Below are positions 1 through 8,857 of a DNA stretch of 64,000 nucleotides, piece by piece. The stretch lies in the NCBI GenBank assembly GCA_038235275.1, contig JBBSUC010000013.1, positions 48,506-112,505 of the forward strand, written 5' to 3'. How positions within the stretch are numbered: the stretch's first letter is position 1; every line of letters starts with the position of its first letter. The notes below the pieces were generated by a model. The model made no database searches. It was given only the letters and a program-made list of their open reading frames with translations, and had not been told where the DNA came from. This stretch comes from Persicitalea sp038235275 (GTDB lineage: Bacteria; Bacteroidota; Bacteroidia; Cytophagales; Spirosomataceae). A program made the translations under genes and the position numbers.

Positions 1-385
1 GGGTTATGCCACTCGTCGAGATGCTCAGTTCGTACCCCTCGTTGCCCAGCGTGGTATCGGCTGCGGTGAGGGTCAAATAAATATTTCCAGCGGCGGGTGC
101 CGCATCGGTGGCTTTTACTTCCAGTCCCAATCCCGTGGAAGGATTCAATTTATCCGCCAGGTACTGCCCCACTTTTTGGGCTTCCTCCGATCCCTGCGGC
201 ACGTAAATGTCGGTTTTATCGGTCAGCTCGAAAAGGCTGTCAAAGGCGGTGACGGACACGGGCATCGGGATGAGACCTTGCTCCGAGAGTTTGGCGGGTT
301 TGTCGTTGCCGCACCCATAAATCATCACGAGCATAACGGGCGATAGGATAATTTTGGCAAACTGGGATGAAAGCTTATTCAGCAT
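1..385 (-). CDS. Beta-N-acetylhexosaminidase (GH20) lipoprotein, N-terminal part
   Basis: The gene starts at 385 and runs off the left edge, so only about 128 residues are visible. The N-terminus has a hydrophobic segment followed by a lipobox (MIYGC, Cys around residue 25), indicating an exported lipoprotein. After it comes the motif LIPMPVSV and an alternating strand/helix region ending NEGYELSIST, the pattern of the N-terminal GH20b domain that precedes the catalytic barrel. The complete GH20 at 16529-18133 shows the equivalent pattern (IIPRPNQMV ... GPEAYSLQVSASG). The family removes terminal beta-linked GlcNAc or GalNAc. The gene is downstream of, and co-oriented with, the cytochrome lipoprotein at 461-3904. 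The catalytic Asp-Glu pair lies outside the window, so activity cannot be judged. Confidence 0.75.
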   Translation of the reverse strand, partial: MLNKLSSQFAKIILSPVMLVMIYGCGNDKPAKLSEQGLIPMPVSVTAFDSLFELTDKTDIYVPQGSEEAQKVGQYLADKLNPSTGLGLEVKATDAAPAAGNIYLTLTAADTTLGNEGYELSISTSGIT

Positions 386-460
386 AAGAGGGGTTATTGG
401 GATGATGAATTTTCAAAACTACTTGGTTTTTGCTTAAATAATGGCTGGATATGAAATGCC

Positions 461-3400
461 TTATTTTAATCCCGCCAAAAACTCTACCATATCCCGAATT
501 TCCCTTTTCGACATAATATATCCCATCGGCGGCATACTCGAGGGCAAATTCTCCCGCTTGGCGATGCGGGCGACGGGGACTTTCAGCGGCTCGGCCTCGG
601 AGGTCTTCAGAACCAACTCCTGCGGAGTTTCTTCGGAGAGAATGCCCGTCACCATTTGACCATCTTTAAGCGTGAGCATCACCGTGCCGAAACCCGGCGA
701 CAGCCGCGCGCTGGGTTCTACTAGGGCTTCCAGTAGTTTTTCGCGGGGAAGGGTACTGCCGATGTGCGTCAGCGATGGACCCACCTCGCCGCCGCGACCA
801 CCGATAGCGTGACAGCGGACGCACTGCCCGGTGGAGTTGGTAGCGAAGTAGCGGCGGCCTTGTTGGGCATCACCACCCGTTAGGGCGTCCATAAAATTAG
901 CCACGCCTTCGCCTTTGGGTTTCGAAGACGCCAGTCGCGACCGTAACCGCTCGGATTTGGTAGAATCCACCGCCTCGGCCAATTCCAGATTGATGTTGGG
1001 TGAAAGCTCTTTCCTTTCCATCCGGGTGACGAGGTTGTCGAGAATCTGCTCGGTCTTGGCGGCGGGCAGGGTACTCAGCGTCCGCAGCATTTGCTGCTGC
1101 TCTTTGACCGAACCTTTTTCAAAAATAGCATTAACTACTTCGCCTAAGGCGGCGGACGATAGCGTCGCACCATCCAGCAAACTCAATGCCCGCGCCCGGA
1201 CGTTCTCATCGGCGTCGTTCATTCCCTGCTTGAGGATGGATTCCATGTTTTTGTATTTCAAAGTACTCAGAGCCGAAAGCATCGCCGCCCGCACGTCGGG
1301 CGATTTACTTTTTTCCAAAATCTCGACCAGTTTGGGATCGTAGGCCGTTACGCCCAAGTTTCCCATCATCTCGGCGGTAGCGACCAGGATTTCGGGCTGG
1401 TTATCTTGCAATAAAACGGCAAGACTTGGCTCGACCTTGGCGCGAGCAGCCGCTGCGTCGCGCTTGATGACGCCCCGGTAACGCCCATCCACGCGGTCCA
1501 GAACGGAAGGGCTGGCCCAGGTACCGAGGGCCGCGAGGGCTTCGGTGCGGACTGCTTTATCCACATCTTTTCTTTTAGCAAAATCCAGCAGCGCCTGCAA
1601 TTGCGCCTCGCCGCCCACGCGGAGGTTGGCGTTGATGGCCCGGCGTAGCAGCGGCTCCGAGGTAAAGCGCGAATTATTCAAAGTAGCCGCCAAATCGGGC
1701 AACGCACCGGGAATCGACATATCGTCGTTGATGGCGCGCGCGGCTTCGGCCACAATATACTCGTCCTTATCATTCAGGAAGCGACGGACGTTCTCGTCGC
1801 TCCAGCGGCGCAGCACCAGCACCGCCGCCAGCCGCAGCGATTTGTCGGGGCTGTCGGCTAGGGCGATGATGGGTTCCCTTTGGCCCAGACGGGTAAGGGC
1901 CAGCACCGCCGCGTGGCGCAGGTATAGGTCTTTGTCTTGATTGGCCGAAATCATTTTCAGCAAAGCGGGAACGGCTGCCCTGTAATCCACGCGTCCCAAT
2001 GCTTGCGCTCCGAAAAACTGGACGCGCGGGCTGGCGCTCGTCAGCATGGGAACCAGCAACGGTCCGGCCTCAGCGATGGCGGCGTCACCCAGCACCTTGG
2101 CGGCTTGCGTCATGATTTCGGGATCACTATCTTTTAATAAAGCCAGCAACGGATTAGCGAACGACTTATCGGCCCGCGCCAGTTGTCCCAGTCCCCACAC
2201 GGCGTGGACACGGGCCAGTTGACTGTCTTTTTTGTTCAAAACTCTTTCAAAAACCGCCGCGCCCTTTTTGCCGCGTGCCGCGAGTTCAAGCTGGGCTTTC
2301 TGGCGGATGCGCATATCGACATTGGCCAGGTGATTCAGCAGGGCGTCGTCGCTTTGGGCGGCGTAGTCGAGCAGCATCAATCGCTGCGTTTCCTGGCGCT
2401 GGGCCTTCATATCATTCTTATTGTCGGCCACATCCAGCCGCCACACGCGGCCCGTGTTTTTGGCATCCCAGCCGTTGAGCCAGTCGGCCACGTACAGCGC
2501 CCCGTCGGGACCGAAGCGGATGCCCGTCGGCAAAATACCACTGAAAACCTTCTGCTCACCGTCCAGCACAAACGACGCGCCCGAAGGTTTCAGGCCAAAA
2601 GACCAGATCGGCGAGTTGGCGGGATTGCCCCGAAATTCCACCAGGAAAAACTTGTTCTTCCAATCCGAACCCAGCGCCGTGCCGGGATTATAGACCATGC
2701 CCGTGGGGCCATTATGAAAATTCTGGATCGGTGGAATGAAGTAGGCCGCCTGACCTTCCTGGCGCGGCTTGAACATCTGCTCGTCCATCCAGACTTTGTA
2801 GTCGTTGTTCTTGGGATCGGTGTACTTGCCGTACTGCCAATTGGAGCGCCAGCCCGCGTCGGAGCCATCCACGATATACACCAGCCGCTCGCTTTCGCCG
2901 GGATGGTCGCCGTCGTTGTCGGAACTAATGAGATTACCGTATTCGTCGAACACAAACTCGTGCGTGTTGCGCAGACCCGAGGCAAATACCTCGAAGTCAG
3001 TTCCGTCCGGATTAGAGCGGACGATTACGCCCTCGTTAGGATAACGGTATTTATTGCCCTTTACATCGGTGAGATTGGCTCCGATGTCGCCGATGCCCCA
3101 GTAAATCCGTCCGTCGGGGCCTTCCACCGCACCGGACATACCGTGCCCGCCAAAGCCAATGTGAACGCCGAAGCCGTGGCTAATGGATGTTTTTTGGTCC
3201 AAAATTCCGTCGCCGTTGGTGTCGGTGAGCCGCCACATATCCGGCGCAATACCCACGAACACGTCCTTGGCCCGCACCAGCAGGGCTCCGGCCACGTCGG
3301 AAACTTCTTCAAAAAAATCGCTCAAAATACGTGTCGAAACGTCGGCGATGCCGTCTTTATCGGTGTCTTCCAGCCGCCAGACCTCATCTTTTTCCACGGC

Positions 3401-3904
3401 CAGATCGCGCCAGTCGTGCGAGCCGTCCTCGTTGAGGTCTTTGAGCCATTCGTTTTCCTTGCTTTTGCTCGGGTCAAAGGTTTCGCGCAGGAACGCCCGG
3501 CGCTCCTCCACCGATTGCAGCGCAATGGAGGACGTCATCCAGTTGCGGTGGCCGCGAATGTCGAATTCAGAGTTTTTCTGGCGGTTGGTGCGCGTCAAAT
3601 ATACCCGGCCCTGGTCGTCGATAGACATCGCAATGGGATCGGGGGCCAGCGAATCGGAGGCCCACAAGTCCACTTTCAGGCCGTCGGCTAGGGTGATTGC
3701 TACACTTTCCTTGATTTCCTTCGCGCGGGCACGGGCCGTAACGCCATCTTCTTTCACTACTTCCAGCGGCTCCTTTGGCACGGGTACCGAAGTACCGAGG
3801 GCCGACGTACCCGTCGGAACCATTTTGGCGCAGGAAATAATGACGATGCCTGCCGCCAAGACATACAGTGCACGGGGTGATTGGTAGAGTTTTTTGAAGT
3901 TCAT
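461..3904 (-). CDS. Large c-type cytochrome lipoprotein: beta-propeller + HEAT repeats + CxxCH domain
   Basis: This 1147-residue protein starts with a lipoprotein signal (lipobox IISC, Cys about 25). Residues about 50-520 form a sorbosone-dehydrogenase-like propeller with repeated Asp-rich loops (DTDKDGIADV, DTNGDGILD) of the kind found in membrane-bound dehydrogenase/DUF7133-type proteins. Residues about 540-1000 are HEAT-like helical repeats. The C-terminal 130 residues are a cytochrome c module with one haem site, CVRCH at about 1028-1032, and a candidate axial Met in the SMPPM segment near 1124-1127. The architecture resembles the PVC-type haem-binding proteins common in Planctomycetes and Cytophagales. 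It is probably a periplasmic or surface redox enzyme on sugars or polyols, but the substrate is not determinable. It may be co-transcribed with the GH20 gene 75 bp downstream. Confidence 0.85.
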   Translation of the reverse strand: MNFKKLYQSPRALYVLAAGIVIISCAKMVPTGTSALGTSVPVPKEPLEVVKEDGVTARARAKEIKESVAITLADGLKVDLWASDSLAPDPIAMSIDDQGRVYLTRTNRQKNSEFDIRGHRNWMTSSIALQSVEERRAFLRETFDPSKSKENEWLKDLNEDGSHDWRDLAVEKDEVWRLEDTDKDGIADVSTRILSDFFEEVSDVAGALLVRAKDVFVGIAPDMWRLTDTNGDGILDQKTSISHGFGVHIGFGGHGMSGAVEGPDGRIYWGIGDIGANLTDVKGNKYRYPNEGVIVRSNPDGTDFEVFASGLRNTHEFVFDEYGNLISSDNDGDHPGESERLVYIVDGSDAGWRSNWQYGKYTDPKNNDYKVWMDEQMFKPRQEGQAAYFIPPIQNFHNGPTGMVYNPGTALGSDWKNKFFLVEFRGNPANSPIWSFGLKPSGASFVLDGEQKVFSGILPTGIRFGPDGALYVADWLNGWDAKNTGRVWRLDVADNKNDMKAQRQETQRLMLLDYAAQSDDALLNHLANVDMRIRQKAQLELAARGKKGAAVFERVLNKKDSQLARVHAVWGLGQLARADKSFANPLLALLKDSDPEIMTQAAKVLGDAAIAEAGPLLVPMLTSASPRVQFFGAQALGRVDYRAAVPALLKMISANQDKDLYLRHAAVLALTRLGQREPIIALADSPDKSLRLAAVLVLRRWSDENVRRFLNDKDEYIVAEAARAINDDMSIPGALPDLAATLNNSRFTSEPLLRRAINANLRVGGEAQLQALLDFAKRKDVDKAVRTEALAALGTWASPSVLDRVDGRYRGVIKRDAAAARAKVEPSLAVLLQDNQPEILVATAEMMGNLGVTAYDPKLVEILEKSKSPDVRAAMLSALSTLKYKNMESILKQGMNDADENVRARALSLLDGATLSSAALGEVVNAIFEKGSVKEQQQMLRTLSTLPAAKTEQILDNLVTRMERKELSPNINLELAEAVDSTKSERLRSRLASSKPKGEGVANFMDALTGGDAQQGRRYFATNSTGQCVRCHAIGGRGGEVGPSLTHIGSTLPREKLLEALVEPSARLSPGFGTVMLTLKDGQMVTGILSEETPQELVLKTSEAEPLKVPVARIAKRENLPSSMPPMGYIMSKREIRDMVEFLAGLK

Positions 3905-4084
3905 TGGGTTGGTGGGTTAGTAATATTGCTTTTTTGTATAAAGTCGTCTCGCGGCAATTTGTTTGGGAAGGAAAGGGGTCAAAGGGCTGGTTTTTACTTA
4001 AAAAACAAGCAAATAATCTCATTGCCCGCGTCTAAACGAATCCTGCAATTGACACCGTTTTCCAATGACGGCGGCGTAGACTGC

Positions 4085-4146
4085 ACAAAAACAAAAAATG
4101 ACGATGGTCACGGGCTGGCGTAATGCCGCCTCCGTGACCATCGTCA
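4085..4146 (-). terminator. Rho-independent terminator of the cupin/NmrA operon
   Basis: A perfect 15-bp stem (4099-4113 with 4132-4146) encloses an 18-nt loop. Read on the minus strand it is followed by a T-rich tract (complement of 4085-4098). It lies 24 bp past the cupin stop codon. Confidence 0.8.
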
Positions 4147-4169
4147 GGATGCTTCATGAAGAGTCAAAA

Positions 4170-4667
4170 TCAGTGCCTAGAAGCGCGGAGTACGTCCGGT
4201 TCATGTACGATGTGCATCCCGATTTCCTCAAAAATCTTCATCATCTGAGACTGGTTCAGATTCATTCCCAGTCCTTTTTGGGGAAGGGTGAATGCTTCGG
4301 CGGGAAGGCCACTGTTCATGATGACTTGCTCGAAGCCAGCGGGCGTGTAGAAGTTCAGCAACGTAGCCGTCTCGCTATCCACCCGGAAGCTGTGCACGGT
4401 ACCCCGGGGTATCCATACGAACGATCCCTGTTTGGCCACTAAATGCTCACCGTCCGCCATGTAAGTGATTTGTCCTTCGTTGACAAAGAAACCTTCGTCC
4501 TGGTCGTGGTAGTGCGGGCCCGGTCCCGACCCTGCGGGACACAACTGCCACATCAGGGAAAAATTTCCGTTGGTGGTGGCCCGGTCCGCCAGCACCACCC
4601 ACAGGATATCGACCATCCAATAAGGCCGACCGTCCTGATAATTGAGTTCAAATGGTTTGTTTTCCAT
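4170..4667 (-). CDS. Cupin-domain protein (quercetinase/pirin-like small dioxygenase fold)
   Basis: 165 residues with a single cupin domain. Cupin motif 1 is clear (GPHYHDQDEGFFVNEG: two His, one Glu), and motif 2 follows (PRGTVHSF). These supply the usual three-His, one-Glu metal site. The family includes quercetin dioxygenases, isomerases and non-enzymatic binding proteins, so substrate and reaction are unknown. No signal peptide is visible, suggesting a cytoplasmic location. It follows the NmrA-like gene by 12 bp in the same direction, so the two form an operon, closed by the terminator at 4085-4146. The pair is divergent from the AraC regulator at 5800, its likely controller. Confidence 0.85.
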   Translation of the reverse strand: MENKPFELNYQDGRPYWMVDILWVVLADRATTNGNFSLMWQLCPAGSGPGPHYHDQDEGFFVNEGQITYMADGEHLVAKQGSFVWIPRGTVHSFRVDSETATLLNFYTPAGFEQVIMNSGLPAEAFTLPQKGLGMNLNQSQMMKIFEEIGMHIVHEPDVLRASRH

Positions 4668-4679
4668 AGTCTGGTTTTT

Positions 4680-5600
4680 TTAATTTATTTCAACGCCACT
4701 TCCCTTAGCCTTCTCCCGCCAGCCTAACACCTCGCCAACACTTGTCCAGGTCAAACCCGGATAGCGGTCATTGTCCAGCGGATCGTTCTGAACGCTGAAC
4801 ATGCTGTAAATGTACTGGCTCTGCTGCCAACTGGCGTATAGTTGCGCTTCGCCCTCGGGATGCGCCGCGCGTTCGCTTTCGTTGTGCGCCGCCAAGTCGG
4901 CCCGGCTGCCGAGCCGGACTAGCTCGAAGGGATGACCGCTCGCCTGTTCGGCGGCTTTAGCCAGCTCAGTGGGGCTGTGCTGAAAACTGGCGATGCGCAG
5001 GAGCCGGGGCGCGGCGGGATCGAGAGCGGCAGCGGCGGTGAATTCGGCCGTGTCGTCCACGGTTGTGAAGTCGATGCGCCAGTCGGCGTCTTCCCAGTAG
5101 CCCACTTGTTTGGTTTCAAAATTCAGCAGCGGCATATCGAACGTCAGCAGGTACGCAAACGCGCCGTTGAGAATCGAGGTGGCTTGAATGTGGGCCTTGT
5201 CAATAATCTCCATGAAGTCTTTACGCAGGTCGAAGTTGCGATTGTCACCCACTTTGAGTTTGGTAAAGTCGCTGGCAAAGTCCGACGGAATGAAGCGGGC
5301 AACCCCCGCAGCCACGGCGGCATCCAGCAGAACCGTTTGTGCCTCCACGATGACCTCGCGTAAGCCCTGCAAAGCCGACACGACGGCCACTGCCCCGGCC
5401 AAAGCGGGTTTCAATTCGTGGGCATCCGTCATCTCCGTCTCGATGATTTGAACGCCCTGCGCCTTGAGTTCGGCTATTTTGGTCGCATCGCTGCTCGGAC
5501 GGACCAGGGCGCGCACTTCGGCCCCTCTTTTCAACAGGGCCGAGATGATTTTCCCCCCCAAATTTCCGGTCGCCCCGGCTACTACAATTACATTTTTCAT
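4680..5600 (-). CDS. NmrA/isoflavone-reductase-like NAD(P)-binding protein
   Basis: 306 residues starting with a Rossmann nucleotide-binding motif (VVAGATGNLGGKI, GxxGxxG). The basic residue after strand beta2 (ALVRPSSD) suggests NADPH preference. The fold is the atypical short-chain dehydrogenase group that includes NmrA, isoflavone reductase and pinoresinol reductase. It may act as an oxidoreductase or a redox sensor; the substrate is not evident. It is the first gene of a two-gene operon with the cupin protein. The 199-bp divergent region towards the AraC gene holds a direct-repeat operator candidate, and no canonical promoter is visible on this strand, consistent with activator-dependent expression. 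Confidence 0.85.
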   Translation of the reverse strand: MKNVIVVAGATGNLGGKIISALLKRGAEVRALVRPSSDATKIAELKAQGVQIIETEMTDAHELKPALAGAVAVVSALQGLREVIVEAQTVLLDAAVAAGVARFIPSDFASDFTKLKVGDNRNFDLRKDFMEIIDKAHIQATSILNGAFAYLLTFDMPLLNFETKQVGYWEDADWRIDFTTVDDTAEFTAAAALDPAAPRLLRIASFQHSPTELAKAAEQASGHPFELVRLGSRADLAAHNESERAAHPEGEAQLYASWQQSQYIYSMFSVQNDPLDNDRYPGLTWTSVGEVLGWREKAKGSGVEIN

Positions 5601-5702
5601 TATTTTGGTTTTGATTGGTGATGGTTATTCAAAGCGTTCAACCGAGCCACGGCTTTCGTAATGCCGATTGAACAGGACAAAGGTCGCTCGATTGATAGGA
5701 AT

Positions 5703-5735
5703 AAAATAGTCTTATAAAGCGTAAAAATAGTCTAA
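5703..5735. promoter_or_regulatory. Direct-repeat operator candidate for the divergent AraC regulator
   Basis: AAAATAGTCTTA at 5703-5714 recurs as AAAATAGTCTAA at 5724-5735, 11 of 12 bases identical and exactly 21 bp apart start to start. Tandem half-sites two helical turns apart are typical for AraC-family proteins. The repeats lie between the divergent NmrA and AraC genes, upstream of the AraC -7 element. Confidence 0.6.
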
Positions 5736-5763
5736 TCGGCCAATAATATCCATCCTCAAGCCG

Positions 5764-5771
5764 TATCTTTG
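5764..5771 (+). promoter_or_regulatory. -7 element of the araC-type gene
   Basis: TATCTTTG matches the Bacteroidota TAnnTTTG element and ends 28 bp before the ATG at 5800. No good TTTG -33 element is seen at the expected distance. Confidence 0.55.
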
Positions 5772-5799
5772 CGCGAAAATCAAACACCTTGACAATCCA

Positions 5800-6780
5800 A
5801 TGCTTTTTGAATTTGCCCCCGACGAAAATTTCAATTTTTTACAGGCATTTGCCCGGCAGACGGGCGCTCGGCTGCAAGGAAACACCCTCACGCTGCCTGA
5901 ATCCCTGGGCGAGGGATCGCTCCTGGCCATTCGACTTAACCCAGATTTTTCGCTCCTGATTCACCAATACGTTCTGACCGAAGAACTTATCCTGCGACGC
6001 ACGGCGGCGGACAACTCCGGCGACCGAATCAACGTACTTTTTCATAGTACCGCCTGGCCCGAACGACCGGTTGAACACGACAAATTTTCTACCGAAAGCC
6101 AAAAAGGAGCGTGCGATGTCCGCATTACCTCGCCCAACATCGACTCCGAAATGCGCTTTCCACCCGACGTCTCTGTCTTTTTTACCGTTTTGACCATGAC
6201 TCGTCCCGCGCTCCAGGAACTGCTTAAAATCAAAAAAATGAACGGGGTGGTAGCGCAAATCCTGGTCGGCGAGTCAGGGTTCTTGTTCTACGAAACCATG
6301 AGTCCCGCTGCGCAAAAAACGCTTGAAGCCCTTACCTCGGCCAACGGCCAGGCCGAACTGAGCGAGTTCCGTACGTGGATTCGGGTGCAGGAATTATTGA
6401 GCTGGTTGTTTGATCGCCTGTTGGCCCGCGAAACGGGCAAGCCCCGCCTCGTTCATCGGGCGGACGCCGAGCAGTTGGGTCGGGTAAGGGCGGCGGTTCT
6501 GGCCGATTTGGCGGTTCCGCCTTCGCTGCCCGAATTGGCCCGGCGGGCTGGGATGAGCACGTCCAAACTGACCGATCTTTTCAAGCAGGTATTCGGCGAA
6601 AGCATTTATACCTATTTCCAGAAGGCCCGAATGGAAGAGGCGGGCTACTTATTGGGGCGGGCGGGTTACTCCGTCTCCGAAACGGGTCATCGGCTGGGAT
6701 TCAGCAATATGAGCCATTTCAGCCGCTTGTTTGAGAAGCATCACGGAAGCAAGCCGAAGCGGTTTGGCATGGGGCGGTGA
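5800..6780 (+). CDS. AraC-family transcriptional regulator
   Basis: 326 residues. The C-terminal 100 residues hold the two helix-turn-helix motifs of the AraC/XylS family (ELARRAGMSTSKLTDLFKQVFG and SVSETGHRLGFSNMSHFSRLFEKHHG, each spanning about one HTH). The N-terminal 200 residues are not a recognised sensor and probably bind a small ligand. The gene is divergent from the NmrA-cupin operon and is probably its activator and its own regulator, through the AAAATAGTCT direct repeats at 5703-5735. The stop codon is 4 bp from the end of the convergent metallophosphoesterase. A -7 element at 5764 supports the ATG at 5800. Confidence 0.9.
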   Translation: MLFEFAPDENFNFLQAFARQTGARLQGNTLTLPESLGEGSLLAIRLNPDFSLLIHQYVLTEELILRRTAADNSGDRINVLFHSTAWPERPVEHDKFSTESQKGACDVRITSPNIDSEMRFPPDVSVFFTVLTMTRPALQELLKIKKMNGVVAQILVGESGFLFYETMSPAAQKTLEALTSANGQAELSEFRTWIRVQELLSWLFDRLLARETGKPRLVHRADAEQLGRVRAAVLADLAVPPSLPELARRAGMSTSKLTDLFKQVFGESIYTYFQKARMEEAGYLLGRAGYSVSETGHRLGFSNMSHFSRLFEKHHGSKPKRFGMGR

Positions 6781-6784
6781 AATC

Positions 6785-7600
6785 TCAACTCTTTCCCACG
6801 AAAGTATTCAAGATCGGCGCGGCGGTAGGGTTATACTGGTACGATTGCCAGGAGCCGTCTTCGTAAACTTCCACGATACGATATCCTTTGTAGGTCGTTC
6901 CCCAGCTTCCACCGAAGTGGCCGTCGTAGAAAAAAGGTTTGCCGCCGCTCATTTTCCGGTCGTCCTCATCGTGTTCGTGGCCGTGGAAAATGGCTTTGAT
7001 GTTCGGCGTTTTTTCCAGCAGTTCCCGCACTTCCTCACAGTCGCGGCCCTGCGGACTCCACTTGACAGGTGTGATGTGCAGAAATACAAAGATGCCCTTC
7101 TTATTTTCGTATTTGGCGATTTCGCCGCGCAGCCAGGCGGGATCAGGGCAAAGATATTCGCCTTTTTCGTTGGACGTATCGCCCAAAATAAAAGCGTACT
7201 CACCACGCGCAAAACTGTGGTTGGTCGGGTAGCCCCAGGTACTTTCCCACACATCGAGACCGACGCGGTCGTGGTTGCCGCGCGTGACGAAGAACGGAAC
7301 AGCCAGGCGCTTGAAGGCCGTTTTGACGTCGTACATCAGCGTGGGTACATCGTGAATCAGGTCACCGTTAAAAATGGCGAAGTCCAGCCCCTTCTGCATT
7401 TTTTCCTGGTTGAGCCAACGAATCACGTCGGTATGAAATTTCTCAAATTCGGTGTCCGGCTGCCCGTAATGGCCGTCCGAGGCCACCGCGAAGCGCATCG
7501 CAAAAGGGATGGTAGCGGCACGTACCGGGCTTGGTCTCAACCAGGAAATCGCGGGTAGAGCGGGCAGAAGTCTGAGAAGATCGCGGCGGGCTAGTTTCAT
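6785..7600 (-). CDS. Exported calcineurin-like metallophosphoesterase
   Basis: 271 residues. The N-terminus (ARRDLL then a hydrophobic stretch to PVRA) looks like a twin-arginine signal. The family's metal-binding blocks are present in order: ASDGHYG (a variant of the usual D-x-H), NGDLIHD, GNHD, a His at FLHITP, and GHEH. These form a dinuclear metal centre for phosphoester hydrolysis. Candidate substrates include phosphodiesters, phosphoproteins and nucleotides; the sequence does not decide. The gene is convergent with the AraC regulator. The first block is DGHYG where many relatives have DxHxG, the same spacing, so the metal ligands look intact. Confidence 0.88.
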   Translation of the reverse strand: MKLARRDLLRLLPALPAISWLRPSPVRAATIPFAMRFAVASDGHYGQPDTEFEKFHTDVIRWLNQEKMQKGLDFAIFNGDLIHDVPTLMYDVKTAFKRLAVPFFVTRGNHDRVGLDVWESTWGYPTNHSFARGEYAFILGDTSNEKGEYLCPDPAWLRGEIAKYENKKGIFVFLHITPVKWSPQGRDCEEVRELLEKTPNIKAIFHGHEHDEDDRKMSGGKPFFYDGHFGGSWGTTYKGYRIVEVYEDGSWQSYQYNPTAAPILNTFVGKS

Positions 7601-7733
7601 AAGAAAGCGGGTTAAGTAACAGGGAAAAGGTGTTTTCGGTTGTCATACCTACACAGAAATAGGAAAACCGAGTGGCAAGCTGTTTCTTTGAAAAAAACAA
7701 TTAACGACAAATTTCAAGAAAATTGGTCTAACC

Positions 7734-8339
7734 ATGAAGAAATCAGGGCGGTATTTGGGAGCGTTGGTGTTGTGCATATTGATAAAAGTACCCGCCCTGG
7801 CGCAATTTAGCGCCGGAGCAAGCCTGGGTTATGGTATTCCGACCGAGTCGGGCGGCAGCGGCCTGTGGGGCGGCGGCCTGGAAGCCAAATATTACTTCAA
7901 CTATAAACTGGCCGTTGGCGCGCGCGTCCGGGCCTACACCGAGACTATCGGCCAAAATGACGGTGGCCTCGACGGCAAGCTGACGGCGATCACGATGCCC
8001 CTCATGGCTACCGTCGAGTATCACATCACTGACACCGACTTACACCCTTTCGTGGGTCTGGAAGCGGGCGTCATTCGCTCGGCCCTAATTACCGACCTAA
8101 GATTCAACGGCCAGAACATTTACGACGGTAGCTCCAAAGAATACAATTTCGGCCTGGCTCCCAAGCTGGGTGTCGGTTTCGATATCACACAGGGCCTAAT
8201 GGTCACGGCGGAAGCACTTTATAACGTAAGTATGGGAAAAAATCAAGCCGGAAACACCAAGTTCAACTTCGAGAAATCAGCCCAATTCCTCACCATCCAC
8301 GCCGGCATTGCCTTCACTTTTGGCAATCGGTTTGATTGA
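7734..8339 (+). CDS. Outer-membrane beta-barrel protein
   Basis: 201 residues with a clear signal peptide (MKKSGRYLGALVLC ... ALAQ). The mature part consists of alternating amphipathic strands rich in Gly, Tyr and Phe, ending in an aromatic-containing strand (FTFGNRFD), as in OmpW/OMP_b-brl type small barrels. The function is unknown; such proteins are common and varied in Cytophagales. It stands alone, divergent from the metallophosphoesterase, with 46 bp before recX, and may be co-transcribed with recX. No canonical -7 element was found upstream. Confidence 0.8.
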   Translation: MKKSGRYLGALVLCILIKVPALAQFSAGASLGYGIPTESGGSGLWGGGLEAKYYFNYKLAVGARVRAYTETIGQNDGGLDGKLTAITMPLMATVEYHITDTDLHPFVGLEAGVIRSALITDLRFNGQNIYDGSSKEYNFGLAPKLGVGFDITQGLMVTAEALYNVSMGKNQAGNTKFNFEKSAQFLTIHAGIAFTFGNRFD

Positions 8340-8385
8340 AGATTTTTAATAAAAACCCTTGACCTTTTAACTATTTACCAAAAAT

Positions 8386-8844
8386 TTGGATCGCCTTCTC
8401 CTCCAAAAAGCCGCCGCCTACTGCGCCTACCAGGAACGCACGCAGGACGAGGTGCGCAAACGGATCAAAAAATGGGGCGTGGAGGAGGAGGACGAAGCCG
8501 AAGAACTGATCGCCGAGTTAATTTCAATGAACTACCTCAGTGAGGAGCGCTTCGCCAAAACCTACGCGGGCAGCAAGTTCCGGCAAAAAAAGTGGGGCAG
8601 GAAGCGCATTAAGCAGGAACTGTCGCGGCGCGGCCTGACTGACTACAACATCGACCAGGGCATGAACGAAATCGGCGACACCGCCTACGAAGAAACCCTG
8701 CGGGATTTGCTCAAAAAGAAACTAGCCTCTCTCGAACGCACTGAATCCGATACCCGCAAACGCAAGCAAAAACTAGTCCGCTACGCACTGAGCAAGGGAT
8801 ACGAGAGTGAGTTGGTCTGGAAAATAGTGAAAGAATTGGGTTAA
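8386..8844 (+). CDS. recX: RecX family regulator of recombination
   Basis: 152 residues with three RecX helical repeats, including RTQDEVRKRI, LSEERFAKTYAGSKF and WGRKRIKQELSRRGL. RecX binds RecA filaments and limits strand exchange. The start is a TTG at 8386: the frame is closed by a stop at 8368, no ATG or GTG lies between, and the family's N-terminus begins exactly here (LLQKAAAYCAYQERT). Length is typical. RecA is not in this window. The gene is convergent with the response regulator, with only 13 bp between them, which contains the palindrome GGGGCGCCCC. Confidence 0.92.
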   Translation: MDRLLLQKAAAYCAYQERTQDEVRKRIKKWGVEEEDEAEELIAELISMNYLSEERFAKTYAGSKFRQKKWGRKRIKQELSRRGLTDYNIDQGMNEIGDTAYEETLRDLLKKKLASLERTESDTRKRKQKLVRYALSKGYESELVWKIVKELG

Positions 8845-8857
8845 CGCGGGGCGCCCC

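Noticed and set aside
2183..3691. Open frame of 502 codons opposite the cytochrome lipoprotein gene
   Set aside because: It lies wholly antisense to a gene with clear domains, and its translation shows no motif; it is a result of codon bias.
8846..8857. GGGGCGCCCC palindrome as a terminator between recX and the response regulator gene
   Set aside because: The stem would have no loop and no T tract on either strand.
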